Shown: positions 17,692 through 26,169 of the stretch, in pieces
Layout of the letters: the number at the start of each line of letters is the position of its first letter
Position numbering within the stretch: the stretch's first letter is position 1
From: Promineifilum sp.
GTDB lineage: Bacteria; Chloroflexota; Anaerolineae; Promineifilales; Promineifilaceae
DNA length: 50,427 bases
Reading direction: 5' to 3'
Assembly: GCA_018058545.1 (NCBI GenBank)
Contig: JAGOZU010000013.1
Span: 1-50,427, forward strand
Notes under the pieces: model-generated
What the model was told of the DNA's origin: nothing
Databases searched by the model: none
What the model saw: only the letters and a program-made list of their open reading frames with translations
Position numbers and translations under genes: made by a program

Positions 17692-19407
17692 CTACAACGT
17701 CCTATCATACACCTCATAGTAGAAGTCAAAGGCTGTCGGATGGGCCACGATGCCCTCGAACCGTTCATGAGTGATGTTCCAGACCTTTTTCCAGAAGCTA
17801 TTGCCGATCGGTCCTCGGTCCTGCATGATGCCCTCGATGGAGCACATGATTTCGCGACGAGCTTCCACATCGAGCGTGGCCTCGGCCTGACGCAGCAAAG
17901 CCTCGAACTCAGGGTCAACCCAGCGCGTTTCGTTCCAGGCTCCGATGCCGTCTTTGGTGTAAGCCAGGGCCAGCACCATCGTGCCCAGTGGTCGATGCGT
18001 CCAGGCAGTGATCCCCAGCGGAACCTCCGTCCAGCGATCCCAATACCCGTCCGGTTCGGTGATATCCAATTCGATGTCGAAGCCGGCAGGTAAGGCCAAC
18101 CCCTTCAACGCCTGGGCGACTGCAGGCTCATTCTGATCGTTTTTAGTGGACAAAACAACCTTGATCGGCAGGTCGATTCCCTTCTCGGATGCATATTCCT
18201 CCATCAAGGCCCGGGCGCCATCCGGATCGTAGGGAGGAATCGGCCGTCCACAATATTCCGGATGAATCGGCGCAATATGAGCATCGATGGACAGATCGCC
18301 TTCCCCGAAGTAGGCAAGCTGCAGAATTCTGTCCCGATCTTGCGCCATCTTCAGGGCGGAACGGACGCGATTATCATCCCAGGGTTCCAGATCGACGCGC
18401 ATTCGCAAGACGAGAGACTGAGCAGTGCTAACGGTGCGCGTCACCAGACCGGGCACGTCCTTCAAGGCTTGCCAGTCCGACGGCCGCGGGTCATGGAGCG
18501 AATCGACCTGGCCCGATTTCAAGGCGGCGGTACCGGCATCCCGGTCGGTCGAGACGTAGATCACTTCATCCAGATAGGGTAGCGTCAGGCCGTCAGCGCC
18601 TGTTCGCCAATAATCTTCCCGGCGACGAAAGGTGGCGCGCTCGCCTTCTGCATACTCTTGCAGGAGAAAAGCGCCCGTACCGACAGGTTGTCGCACGATA
18701 TCGCCGCCGAAATTGCGGTGCAAAATAACCGCCGGGTAGTGGAAAAGATGCTCCGGGACACCGATGTTGGGTGTTTGAAGGTGCAGCCGGACGTGATAAT
18801 CATTCACCTTCTCTACATCGTGAATCCCGTTGAGATAGGATAGCAGGCCCAGCATCGACGAACCGACGTCAGGATTCAACCACTCGCCGAAGGTGAACAT
18901 GACGTCATCGGCCGTCATGGCATCGCCGTTATTAAAGGTCACTCCCTGCTTGAGATACAGATCCCACGTTTTAACATCCTCACTGGCCTTCCAGCGCTCG
19001 AGCAGATAGGGGCGCGTCAGGTTGTCGCTGCCCGTCTCTGTCAGATACTCGCAGACCTGACGGACGATATTCGCGCCTTCCAGCCACGATAGACGGGCGG
19101 GATGGTCCAGTAACTGCAGTTGCATTGACTTGACGAGGCGCCCGCCACGTCGGGGGCCAACTGTCTGCCCGCCTTCGGCCACAGTGCTTTTCCTGGTCGG
19201 AGCGGCTGTGGGGGTCATTCCAGTCATGGCTGTTGGACCGGCACAGGCGGAGATGAGCATGGCCGTAGCGGCCGACATCCCCAGGAGCGTAGACAAATGC
19301 AAAAACTCTCGCCGTGAGATTCCTCCCTGCTCAAGCTTGGTATAAGCGTCGGGGATAGCGGGATGAATTTTTTCCATCGCCTTTTTTGAAACATTCCAGT
19401 TCTTCAT
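17692..19407 (-). CDS. Tat-exported lipoprotein, family-5 substrate-binding protein
   Basis: 571 residues. The signal has SRREFL at 31-36 (twin arginine), a hydrophobic run and a lipobox ending ISAC with Cys55, so it is probably a Tat-exported lipoprotein on the outer face of the membrane. The mature protein follows the normal family-5 order: N-lobe segment with VTFNNGDAMTADDV, then PVGTGAF, then the C-terminal lobe. It is the first gene of the importer operon, with GGAG 6 nt before the ATG. The ligand is unknown; peptides, opines or oligosaccharides are all possible in this family. tatABC lies 12 kb away in the same window. The 266 bp upstream (19408-19673) show no convincing promoter pair. 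Confidence 0.93.
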   Translation of the reverse strand: MKNWNVSKKAMEKIHPAIPDAYTKLEQGGISRREFLHLSTLLGMSAATAMLISACAGPTAMTGMTPTAAPTRKSTVAEGGQTVGPRRGGRLVKSMQLQLLDHPARLSWLEGANIVRQVCEYLTETGSDNLTRPYLLERWKASEDVKTWDLYLKQGVTFNNGDAMTADDVMFTFGEWLNPDVGSSMLGLLSYLNGIHDVEKVNDYHVRLHLQTPNIGVPEHLFHYPAVILHRNFGGDIVRQPVGTGAFLLQEYAEGERATFRRREDYWRTGADGLTLPYLDEVIYVSTDRDAGTAALKSGQVDSLHDPRPSDWQALKDVPGLVTRTVSTAQSLVLRMRVDLEPWDDNRVRSALKMAQDRDRILQLAYFGEGDLSIDAHIAPIHPEYCGRPIPPYDPDGARALMEEYASEKGIDLPIKVVLSTKNDQNEPAVAQALKGLALPAGFDIELDITEPDGYWDRWTEVPLGITAWTHRPLGTMVLALAYTKDGIGAWNETRWVDPEFEALLRQAEATLDVEARREIMCSIEGIMQDRGPIGNSFWKKVWNITHERFEGIVAHPTAFDFYYEVYDRTL

Positions 19408-19673
19408 TGTTGTCTCCTATGATGCCCTCAAACCCATCCCGTAATGGGCGTGCAATAATCAAGTATATGGGTGAGGATATTGTAGCCATGACGGCCGCAA
19501 AGTGGGACAGAATCGCGACAATTAGTGGGAAAACTATTACGGGAACATATTATCATGAGGCTCTCCGCCCGAATAACAGGATTTTGAAGTGGTCGATGCC
19601 GGGACTATAATGACTTATCCAACGTCCTCGATGATATGGGACGTCAACCACCCTCTCATGGAATCGAACTGCT

Positions 19674-20297
19674 TTGTCTGACCAAACATCCACTGCTTTC
19701 ATCCTCTGTGGCGCCCTGGCAAGAGAAGTGATGGCCATTATCAAGCGCCATGAATGGCAAGTGGATGTGTATGGCATACGGGCTATCGACCATATGGTTC
19801 CGGAACGAATCGCCCCTGATGTAGCCCGCAAGTTCGAAGCCATTCGTTCCCGCTATCAGCATATCCTTGTCATTTATGGGGATTGCGGCACGCGCGGGGC
19901 ACTCGATGAATTTCTATCTCAACACAACCTGGAACGAATCGAAGGCCCGCATTGTTACGAGATGTACGGCGGGCCGCAGTTTCAGGAGATGATGGATGAA
20001 GAACCGGGCACTTTTTTTCTGACTGATTTTCTGGTCCGTGGATTCCGTGGCACTGTTTGGCACGGGCTGGGATTGGATCGATACCCGGAATTGCTGGATG
20101 AATATTTTCGCAACTACAAGCGCCTTGTCTATCTGAACCAGATGGAAGACGCGGAGTTGATCGCCAAAGCCGGCGAGATCGCCATTACGTTGGGATTGCC
20201 GCTGGAGATCAGGCATTCAGGCTACGGCCTCCTGGACCAACGTCTGTGCGACTGGATGGAGCGCCATGGACTACACCATGAACAAGGTTCAGTTTAA
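19674..20297 (+). CDS. DUF1638 family protein
   Basis: About 207 residues with the DUF1638 hallmarks: FILCGALAREV at the start, VIYGDCGTRGALDEFL, GPHCYEMYGG, EPGTFFLTDFLVRGF, GLGLDRYPELLDEYF and LVYLNQMED. The Cys and His positions in these motifs may bind a metal or cofactor; the family function is not established to my knowledge. No ATG is available before the conserved start, and TTG at 19674 is the best candidate, with only a weak ribosome site, so the start is uncertain. It is divergent from the importer operon and overlaps the aldo/keto reductase gene, which suggests a shared pathway. Confidence 0.85.
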   Translation: MSDQTSTAFILCGALAREVMAIIKRHEWQVDVYGIRAIDHMVPERIAPDVARKFEAIRSRYQHILVIYGDCGTRGALDEFLSQHNLERIEGPHCYEMYGGPQFQEMMDEEPGTFFLTDFLVRGFRGTVWHGLGLDRYPELLDEYFRNYKRLVYLNQMEDAELIAKAGEIAITLGLPLEIRHSGYGLLDQRLCDWMERHGLHHEQGSV

Positions 20298-21273
20298 TAA
20301 AACCAGCCTATCCACGACTCGGCTGGGATTGGGGCTGGCCGCGCTCGGTCGGCCTGGGTATATCAACCTGGGCCACGCGGCCGATCTGGATCATGAGTAT
20401 GATCCCGCGGCGATGGAATCCCACGCTCACGCCGTGTTGGACGTGGCTTGGGAGCATGGTATTCGCTACTTCGACGCAGCCCGATCCTACGGTCGGGCCG
20501 AGGAGTTCCTGGCGTCGTGGCTCAAATCGCGAAATTTTCGCCCGGAAGATGTCGTAGTCGGTTCGAAATGGGGCTATACCTACACGGCCGAATGGCGCAT
20601 TGACGCAGAGAAACATGAGGTGAAGGACCTTACCTTGCCCGTGTTCCGGCGGCAGATCGCCGAAAGCCGTGCATTATTAGATCCCTATCTCAGACTATAT
20701 CAGATCCATTCGGCCACGCTAGAAAGCGGAGTTCTCGATGATCGCGCATTATTGGACAGTCTGGCAGAACTCAGAGACACAGGAATGGTGATCGGCCTGT
20801 CTCTAAGCGGTCCGGGACAGTCCGATACCTTGCGCAAAGCTATGTCCATTCGGATCGGCGGTTCGCCCCTGTTTGGTTCCGTCCAAGGGACATGGAACTT
20901 GCTGGCACAGGAGGCGACCGGGGCGCTCCAGGAGGCTCATGATTCAGGCATGGGGGTGATCGTCAAGGAGGCATTGGCTAACGGTCGTCTGACCTCGCGA
21001 AATGATACTCCCACGTTTGCCGAGAAGCGTCTTGTCCTGGAACGTCTGGCGGCAGAGAAGGGGACAACCATCGACGCCTTGGCGCTGGCAGCCGTGCTGG
21101 CCCAGTCGTGGGCAGATATTATCCTCAGCGGTGCCGCTCAGGCTCGGCATCTTGAATCCAATCTCAAGGCACTCGACGTCGAGTGGGACAATGAGATGGA
21201 TAAGCAACTGCCGTTATTCGCGGAGCCGGCCGAGGAATACTGGCGGGCCAGAAGCCGGATGAACTGGAATTAG
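20266..21273 (+). CDS. aldo/keto reductase
   Basis: 335 residues, (beta/alpha)8 AKR fold with the catalytic tetrad: Asp in RYFDAARSYG with its Tyr, Lys in GSKWGY and His in YQIHSATLES. It resembles NAD(P)-dependent aldose or fucose dehydrogenases of this superfamily. The ATG at 20266 is inside the DUF1638 gene and has GGAG 4 nt upstream. ATG 20278 is an alternative that starts MNKVQF, as in relatives. It probably acts with DUF1638 and the importer on an imported sugar- or amino-acid-like compound; that link rests only on position. The stop codon overlaps that of the convergent pentapeptide gene by 4 bp. Confidence 0.93.
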   Translation: MDYTMNKVQFNKTSLSTTRLGLGLAALGRPGYINLGHAADLDHEYDPAAMESHAHAVLDVAWEHGIRYFDAARSYGRAEEFLASWLKSRNFRPEDVVVGSKWGYTYTAEWRIDAEKHEVKDLTLPVFRRQIAESRALLDPYLRLYQIHSATLESGVLDDRALLDSLAELRDTGMVIGLSLSGPGQSDTLRKAMSIRIGGSPLFGSVQGTWNLLAQEATGALQEAHDSGMGVIVKEALANGRLTSRNDTPTFAEKRLVLERLAAEKGTTIDALALAAVLAQSWADIILSGAAQARHLESNLKALDVEWDNEMDKQLPLFAEPAEEYWRARSRMNWN

Positions 21274-22940
21274 GTCCCGGTTTCCGAAGCGCTTTCGGTT
21301 ATTGGCTCAACCGCAGGTTGATCATTCGGAGAGATGGCCGGTTGTTTATATTTTGGCGGACGAGAAACAGGGAGCGAACCTGGCTGAGTGGGCGGGATTA
21401 CATCCGGGGCGGAGGCGAAGTGGGATGCGCTCGGCCGATCAACCTTGGTCACCGATCGGGCTTTGGATAACGCTTGTGTCGTCACCTCGGCATCCGTCAG
21501 ATCGACATCTGTCAAGTCCGCACCGGTTAGATTGGCGTTATTGAGGTTGGCCCATCTTAGATTCGCTCTCGACAGATCGGCTCGGCTGAGGTCGGAATCA
21601 CCCAAAATGGCGCCTCGAAGGATAGCGCCGCGCAAGTTCGCACCACGCAGCTGAGCCGCGCGCAGATCCGCACCGCTCAGGCCAGCCTCCTCCAGAACAC
21701 CCCGATTGAGTATCGCCCGGCTAAGGTTGGCGATGCTGAGGTTGGCACGGCTCAGATTGCAACCCGTCAAATCGGCACCGCTGAGAGAGACCCGTCCCAT
21801 GATGGCATCGGTCAGACTGGCCCCAATTAATATCGCCCGATTCATCGTTGCACCGCGCAAGTTGGCCAGATTCAAATTCGCGTCGCTCAGTTCGGCATCG
21901 GTCAAATCGGCCTCGCTGATGATTGCCCCGCCGAGTTGTGCATTGTTTAACTTGGCTCCGATGAGTGTGGCGCCCGCCAGATTCGCACCGCTCAGGTTAG
22001 CATCAGTGGCGTTCACTTCGGACAAATTCGCTTTACCGAGGTTCGCCAGGCTTAGATTTGCCCCATCCAGAATCGCACCGATCAGAATCGCGCCATTTAG
22101 TTTGGCATTCTTCAGAATAGCACCAGTCAGATCGGCGCCGCTCAGATCGGCTTTGGAAAGATTGGCATCTGAAAGATCTGCCTGACGAAGGTCGGCCGCG
22201 ACAAGATCAGCCCTGGTGAGAATTGCGCCTCGGAGATTGGCCTCGCTCAATCCAGCATTGCTTAACGTTGCACCACGCAAATAGGTTTCACTCAGATCAG
22301 CGCGAGTCAGGTCGGCCGAATCCAGATTGCTTTCACGCAGATCAGAAGCAGGCATGACGACTTCCGCCAACCGCGCCAATCTGAGGTCGGCATTTCTCAG
22401 GTTAATGCCGGGCATTGGAATCCCGGCGATTTCCATACCACCCAGTTCAGCCGCCTGGAGATCGACGATCGGTTCCCCTGCTTTCAGGAGAGCCGATTCA
22501 TAAAGGAACCGCACGATCTGGCCTCGCCCTTCCCCATTCAGATTGCGAAGGATGGTCAAGGAATGGGCGCGAGCGACTCTTGTTGTTTCGCTATCGGCCG
22601 CAGCTTGCCGCAGATTATGATTCAGTAACAAGTCGGTCATGCGGTCCAGGTAGCTTTCGACCATCACTCGCTCATCGCCAAGGCGAGCGATATCCAATTG
22701 TGTGCGACGCCAGGTCACCGTGAGCCAAAGCGCAGCCCCAATGAGCAGGACTGGAATCAACATGAGGCCCAGCATATTTATCAGGGCCAGGGAGCTATTC
22801 CGCGACAGAATAAACTGAAATGCCAGAATGGTTGCGATGATTATGACCAAAACGACGAGAAGAGCAGCAACCGTCCGGCGAGGGGATACCCTGATGGAAC
22901 GATAGAATTGGACGATGTTTGTCTTGAATGAGTCATTCAT
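21270..22940 (-). CDS. membrane-anchored pentapeptide-repeat protein
   Basis: 556 residues. Two hydrophobic spans lie at about 22-45 and 52-73, then a helical segment (about 75-160). Next comes a long run of pentapeptide repeats (about 165-500) of the A(D/N)LxX type, for example NADLRLARL and SGADLTGAIL, predicted to form a right-handed quadrilateral beta-helix of about 16 turns. A proline- and serine-rich tail follows. Both termini may be cytoplasmic, holding the helix on the inner membrane face. The role is unknown. Gyrase-protecting pentapeptide proteins are soluble, so that function should not be assumed here. Confidence 0.92.
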   Translation of the reverse strand: MNDSFKTNIVQFYRSIRVSPRRTVAALLVVLVIIIATILAFQFILSRNSSLALINMLGLMLIPVLLIGAALWLTVTWRRTQLDIARLGDERVMVESYLDRMTDLLLNHNLRQAAADSETTRVARAHSLTILRNLNGEGRGQIVRFLYESALLKAGEPIVDLQAAELGGMEIAGIPMPGINLRNADLRLARLAEVVMPASDLRESNLDSADLTRADLSETYLRGATLSNAGLSEANLRGAILTRADLVAADLRQADLSDANLSKADLSGADLTGAILKNAKLNGAILIGAILDGANLSLANLGKANLSEVNATDANLSGANLAGATLIGAKLNNAQLGGAIISEADLTDAELSDANLNLANLRGATMNRAILIGASLTDAIMGRVSLSGADLTGCNLSRANLSIANLSRAILNRGVLEEAGLSGADLRAAQLRGANLRGAILRGAILGDSDLSRADLSRANLRWANLNNANLTGADLTDVDLTDAEVTTQALSKARSVTKVDRPSASHFASAPDVIPPTQPGSLPVSRPPKYKQPAISPNDQPAVEPITESASETGT

Positions 22941-23034
22941 TGGGGTGCCTGCATTATTTCTCTGGAAGAGCCTCCTGAAACCCCACCGGTAGGATAATAG
23001 AGGATCGGGTACAAGGAGACGATAGGCAATATGG

Positions 23035-23856
23035 CTAATTCATGGGAACCCATTGGTCCAATAAGCTCTTCATACCATGACGAATCATCTCGGCATCGGC
23101 CGCATTGGGCGACTTCTGGAGATAGGCATTCAAATAATGAGCCGCTTGTGGAAGACGGCCTTGATGATAATAAACCAATCCCAGATCGCGCAAGTGTTCC
23201 GGTTCATCGGGTCGTGTCTGACGAATAAGTTGGATTACGGCTGCTGCACTGGCCCATGAAGAGGATGATACATAATCAGAACGCAGATTAGCCAGCATTC
23301 GTGTCAGGATGTCCCTGGCTGATGCCGGCGCGAACCAAACCGCTTCCAAAGGGCCTTCATAGCCCAGCGACAGATGAATGAGTTGGGCGCAGTCTGTCAG
23401 ATCGAGCCGGCGGCCGCCATGGAAGGGATCAAGCCATATATCGGTCACACCCTCGCGAATCCCGACAATAAAATGGCCGGGCAGGTTGATGCCGAAGGCC
23501 GGTATCCCCAGACGAGTGGCGATGTCGATATAGATGACCGAGAGAGAGATGGGGCTGCCCAACCGCCGGTCAAACACATCATTGAGAAAGTTGTTGCGAG
23601 GATCGTCATAGTCGGCCGTGTTGCCCCGGAAACCGGCACCTTCGAACAATAATGAGGACAGGTGCTCGGCCTGAAGACCAATGGAATCGCTTTGGCTGAC
23701 GAAATCCGACGCCTCTTCACTTAATTCGTGCAATTCAGCCATATAGGCCGACACAGACAGGTCCGGATAAGCGATGGCCCGGGCAAATTGTAGCGCGGCA
23801 CGGGGCACATTGATTTCCGCTAATTGCAGTTCGTCACGATACATCCATTTGCCCAT
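23035..23856 (-). CDS. SirB1-like transglutaminase-fold protein with TPR tail
   Basis: 273 residues. The core (about 85-165) has the SirB1 family pattern NNFLNDVFDRRLGSPISLSV, then INLPGHFIVG and WLDPFHGG. The C-terminal part (about 205-270) looks like TPR helices (LRDLGLVYYHQGRLPQAAHYL). SirB1-type proteins have a transglutaminase-like fold. The classical catalytic Cys is not evident here, since Ser-Pro-Ile-Ser stands at that place. The start has no ribosome site and lies 7 nt after a CATAAT box, so a leaderless mRNA is likely. Confidence 0.85.
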   Translation of the reverse strand: MGKWMYRDELQLAEINVPRAALQFARAIAYPDLSVSAYMAELHELSEEASDFVSQSDSIGLQAEHLSSLLFEGAGFRGNTADYDDPRNNFLNDVFDRRLGSPISLSVIYIDIATRLGIPAFGINLPGHFIVGIREGVTDIWLDPFHGGRRLDLTDCAQLIHLSLGYEGPLEAVWFAPASARDILTRMLANLRSDYVSSSSWASAAAVIQLIRQTRPDEPEHLRDLGLVYYHQGRLPQAAHYLNAYLQKSPNAADAEMIRHGMKSLLDQWVPMN

Positions 23857-23863
23857 ATTCTAC

Positions 23864-23892
23864 ATTATGAGCCATCCATGCTCATTTGCCAA
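23864..23892 (-). promoter_or_regulatory. promoter of the SirB1-like gene
   Basis: Minus-strand -35 TTGGCA (23887-23892), 17-nt spacer, -10 CATAAT (23864-23869), then 7 nt to the ATG. It shares the 62-bp divergent gap with the DUF951 promoter. Confidence 0.5.
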
Positions 23893-23904
23893 CTGGAACC
23901 ATGC

Positions 23905-23910
23905 TATAAT
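23905..23910 (+). promoter_or_regulatory. -10 box of the DUF951-GT2 unit
   Basis: A perfect TATAAT ends 5 nt before GTG 23916 and 8 nt before ATG 23919, with no ribosome site. A TTGCCA (23886-23891) lies at 13-nt spacing, too short for a classical -35, so the upstream element is unclear. Confidence 0.5.
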
Positions 23911-23918
23911 CCCGAGTG

Positions 23919-24119
23919 ATGTATGTGGAAATTCATTTGGAAGACATTGTTCGGCTTCGCAAGAAACATCCCTGCGGAAGTGATGAATGGGAAGTCGTTC
24001 GTCTGGGCGCCGATGTCGGCCTGGTTTGCCGTGGCTGCCGGAGGCGCATTCTGTTGCCTCGTGGTGAATTCAATAAACAACTCAAATCAATCATATCCCC
24101 ATCTGAAAAGCGCGAATAA
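23919..24119 (+). CDS. DUF951 family protein
   Basis: 66 residues with the DUF951 pattern: DIVRLRKKHPCGSDEWEVV, GADVGLVC and CRRRILLPRGEF. It has Cys residues at two sites that could form a small zinc-binding or OB-like beta-barrel. Members are common in Firmicutes and Chloroflexota; their function is not established to my knowledge. The stop TAA is followed directly by the ATG of the glycosyltransferase gene, so the two are co-translated. The start could also be GTG at 23916. Confidence 0.9.
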   Translation: MYVEIHLEDIVRLRKKHPCGSDEWEVVRLGADVGLVCRGCRRRILLPRGEFNKQLKSIISPSEKRE

Positions 24120-25544
24120 ATGACAGCGATTCTGGTCGCTCTGCACATTGCCAGCATAAGCGGACTGGCCTTATATGGGTTGCTGGGGTTTCTGACTCTT
24201 GGCTTGTTTCTGCGCGTTCGCGATCGCACGTACGTCATTCCGCCTCTTCCGGAGGCTGATCTCCCGTCGGTGACGGTTCAACTGCCGATCTATAACGAAC
24301 GCGAAGTTGTTCAGCGTCTCATCGCGGCGGTTGTTGCCCTGGATTATCCACGCGACAAGTTGGAGATTCAGGTGCTGGATGATTCCATTGACGAGACAGT
24401 CTCTCTGGCGGCCGCTTGTGTCAGGGCTTACCAGGCGCGGGGCTACAATATTCAGCTGCTGCATCGAAACGATCGGCACGGGTTCAAGGCCGGGGCGCTC
24501 CAGGAATCGTTGCAGCAATCCCGGGGCGAATTGATCGCCATTCTGGATGCCGACTTTATTCCCGCCCCTGATTTTCTGCGGCGGGTCGTCCCCTACTTCC
24601 TGGATGATCCCCGGATCGGCGCGGTTCAAGCGCGCTGGGGTCACCTGAACAGGGGCGACTCGGAGTTGACAAGCGCGCAGGCGGTCGCGCTCGATAAACA
24701 TTTCGCCGTGGAACAATTGGTGCGGCACCGGGCGACGTTGTTTCCAAAATTTAACGGCTCCGCCGGCGTATGGCGAAGAGCCTGCATCATCGATGCGGGC
24801 GGCTGGCAGATCGATACAGTTTGTGAGGACCTTTGCCTCAGCACCAGAGCCGTATTGGCGGGTTGGAAGTTTCATTTTGCCGATGACGTCGTGGTTCCGG
24901 CGGAGCTTCCGGCCACGGTATTGTCCTACAAGGTACAGCAAGCCAGATGGGCCATGGGGGCGACGCAATGTATGGTTAAATACGCGCGGCAAATCCTGCA
25001 TGCTGAACAACAAACTTTTCTAGCACGCATCTACGCCCTGCTCTCCATGTCAGCCTACCTGACCCATCTCCTGTTCCTGATTCTCCTCCTGGTCCAATTA
25101 CCGCTTCTGATCGCCGGCGTTCGCCTGCCTTCCTGGCTGTTTCTTTTTAGCATCATCGGCCTCGGCCAACCAATCCTTTTTATTCTCGCCCAACACGAGT
25201 TGTACCATGATTGGCTGCAACGCATGCGCCACTTTCCTACGTTGTTGCTTGTGGCCATCGGCCTGGCACCCTCCAATTCATGGGCGGTGATCAATGGTGT
25301 GCTACGACGTGATTTCACATTTGATCGCACTCCGAAAGGCCCCCGCCGCAGTTACCGACTAACCCCCGGGCTGATGCTAGGTATTGAAGGGTTCCTCTTC
25401 CTTTATTCGGTTGTTACCTTGATCTTCGCCCTCAGCCGAGGATATACCGGTCCAGTGTTTCTGTTAGCAACCACTTCACTGGGATTTGGCTACGTGGTCC
25501 TTCTCGGTATTCTAGAATTGCGTCCCGCTCCACAATCAGCTTAG
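24120..25544 (+). CDS. processive family-2 glycosyltransferase, cellulose-synthase-like
   Basis: 474 residues: one N-terminal span (about 3-28), a GT-A catalytic domain (about 45-300) and four C-terminal spans. Motifs: VQLPIYNE, UDP-binding Asp in VLDDS, metal-binding DAD in ILDADFIP, acceptor-site Glu-Asp in TVCEDL, and QxxRW (QQARW). These mark a membrane glycan synthase that links sugars processively or forms glycolipids, like mannan synthase or ceramide-type glucosyltransferases. The product cannot be decided. Its start abuts the DUF951 stop. Confidence 0.93.
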   Translation: MTAILVALHIASISGLALYGLLGFLTLGLFLRVRDRTYVIPPLPEADLPSVTVQLPIYNEREVVQRLIAAVVALDYPRDKLEIQVLDDSIDETVSLAAACVRAYQARGYNIQLLHRNDRHGFKAGALQESLQQSRGELIAILDADFIPAPDFLRRVVPYFLDDPRIGAVQARWGHLNRGDSELTSAQAVALDKHFAVEQLVRHRATLFPKFNGSAGVWRRACIIDAGGWQIDTVCEDLCLSTRAVLAGWKFHFADDVVVPAELPATVLSYKVQQARWAMGATQCMVKYARQILHAEQQTFLARIYALLSMSAYLTHLLFLILLLVQLPLLIAGVRLPSWLFLFSIIGLGQPILFILAQHELYHDWLQRMRHFPTLLLVAIGLAPSNSWAVINGVLRRDFTFDRTPKGPRRSYRLTPGLMLGIEGFLFLYSVVTLIFALSRGYTGPVFLLATTSLGFGYVVLLGILELRPAPQSA

Positions 25545-25614
25545 ATATCAATATTATCAATAAAATGAATATTAATATTATGATTATCAATATACTTATT
25601 GACATTATTGATAT
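25545..25614. repeat. 19-bp inverted repeat and repeated ATCAATA half-sites (probable operator)
   Basis: The left arm 25545-25563 and right arm 25596-25614 match as inverted copies at 17 of 19 positions, separated by 32 bp of A/T-only-like sequence. The heptamer ATCAATA occurs at three places on the plus strand (near 25547, 25556 and 25585). Its complement TATTGAT, or the variant TATTGAC, occurs twice in the right arm. The right arm covers the -35 box of the promoter ahead of DUF2089. The tract is far richer in AT than its surroundings. Confidence 0.75.
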
Positions 25615-25627
25615 TCTATTATATTAT
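25599..25627 (+). promoter_or_regulatory. strong promoter of the DUF2089-DUF4097 cluster
   Basis: -35 TTGACA (25599-25604), exactly 17 nt, -10 TATTAT (25622-25627). It is embedded in the inverted repeat, so occupancy of the repeat should block RNA polymerase. Start expected near 25634. Confidence 0.75.
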
Positions 25628-25653
25628 TCTGATATTACAGAGTGGCAGTCATA

Positions 25654-25669
25654 ATGTATTGTCATACAT
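25654..25669. promoter_or_regulatory. 16-bp palindrome ATGTAT-TGTC-ATACAT in the 5' leader
   Basis: Perfect 6-bp arms with a 4-nt centre. It fits the ATGT-N8-ACAT pattern bound by PadR-family repressors, and lies just downstream of the predicted transcription start. No PadR gene is in the window. Confidence 0.4.
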
Positions 25670-25692
25670 CTTGATCGGAGTACAGGCCCTTC

Positions 25693-26082
25693 ATGAATCC
25701 AGTAATCGGACAATGTCCCATTTGCGGCAGCAATCTGCACGTGACTCGGCTGAATTGCCGGAATTGTGACACGACGATAGACGGTCACTTCACCCTCGGC
25801 CGCCTCTACCAACTAAGCTCAGAGCAGCTGGATTTTGTGGAGGTGTTTCTGCGGTGTGAAGGCAAGATCAACCGCGTTGAGCAAGAGATCGGTCTCTCCT
25901 ACCCGGCCGTCCGGGCACGCTTGACAGATGTGATTCGCACCCTGGGCTATGAAGTCGGGGATGCCGCTCCAACCACTCAGGGTGTATCGGAAGAAACTCG
26001 TCGTGACATCCTCAATGAGCTTCAGAGCGGCGGATTGACGGCCGAGGAAGCCTTGCAGATGCTCCGCGGCGACACAAGATAA
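25693..26082 (+). CDS. DUF2089 zinc-ribbon/HTH regulator with C-terminal helical tag
   Basis: 129 residues. Zinc ribbon: C8-x2-C11 and C22-x2-C25. A helix-turn-helix-like segment (about 55-88, with INRVEQEIGLSYPAVRARL) matches the DUF2089 family, thought to bind DNA. Residues about 97-127 (RRDILNELQSGGLTAEEAL and on) form the same helical tag found in three other proteins of this cluster. It is the first gene after the inverted-repeat promoter and is the natural candidate for its autoregulator; that is inference. Confidence 0.85.
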   Translation: MNPVIGQCPICGSNLHVTRLNCRNCDTTIDGHFTLGRLYQLSSEQLDFVEVFLRCEGKINRVEQEIGLSYPAVRARLTDVIRTLGYEVGDAAPTTQGVSEETRRDILNELQSGGLTAEEALQMLRGDTR

Positions 26083-26169
26083 GGGTAAGTTCACCAATTG
26101 TAATGTCATCGTTTCGATGGCTGCACAAAATACCGCAGTCATGCGGCAGCTTCATGGAGATATATCGCA

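Noticed and set aside
23031-23228. Plus-strand 65-codon ORF with an AAGGAGA-like site upstream
   Set aside because: It lies almost entirely inside the SirB1-like gene on the other strand and its product shows no conserved pattern; the ribosome site is probably chance.
24171-25013. 280-codon minus-strand frame opposite the GT2 gene
   Set aside because: Shadow of a well-supported glycosyltransferase; no motif or promoter.
25545-25640. AT-rich repeats as a CRISPR array or replication origin
   Set aside because: Repeats are 7-19 bp, irregularly spaced and inverted, with no spacers; no cas, dnaA or DnaA-box pattern. The operator reading fits better.
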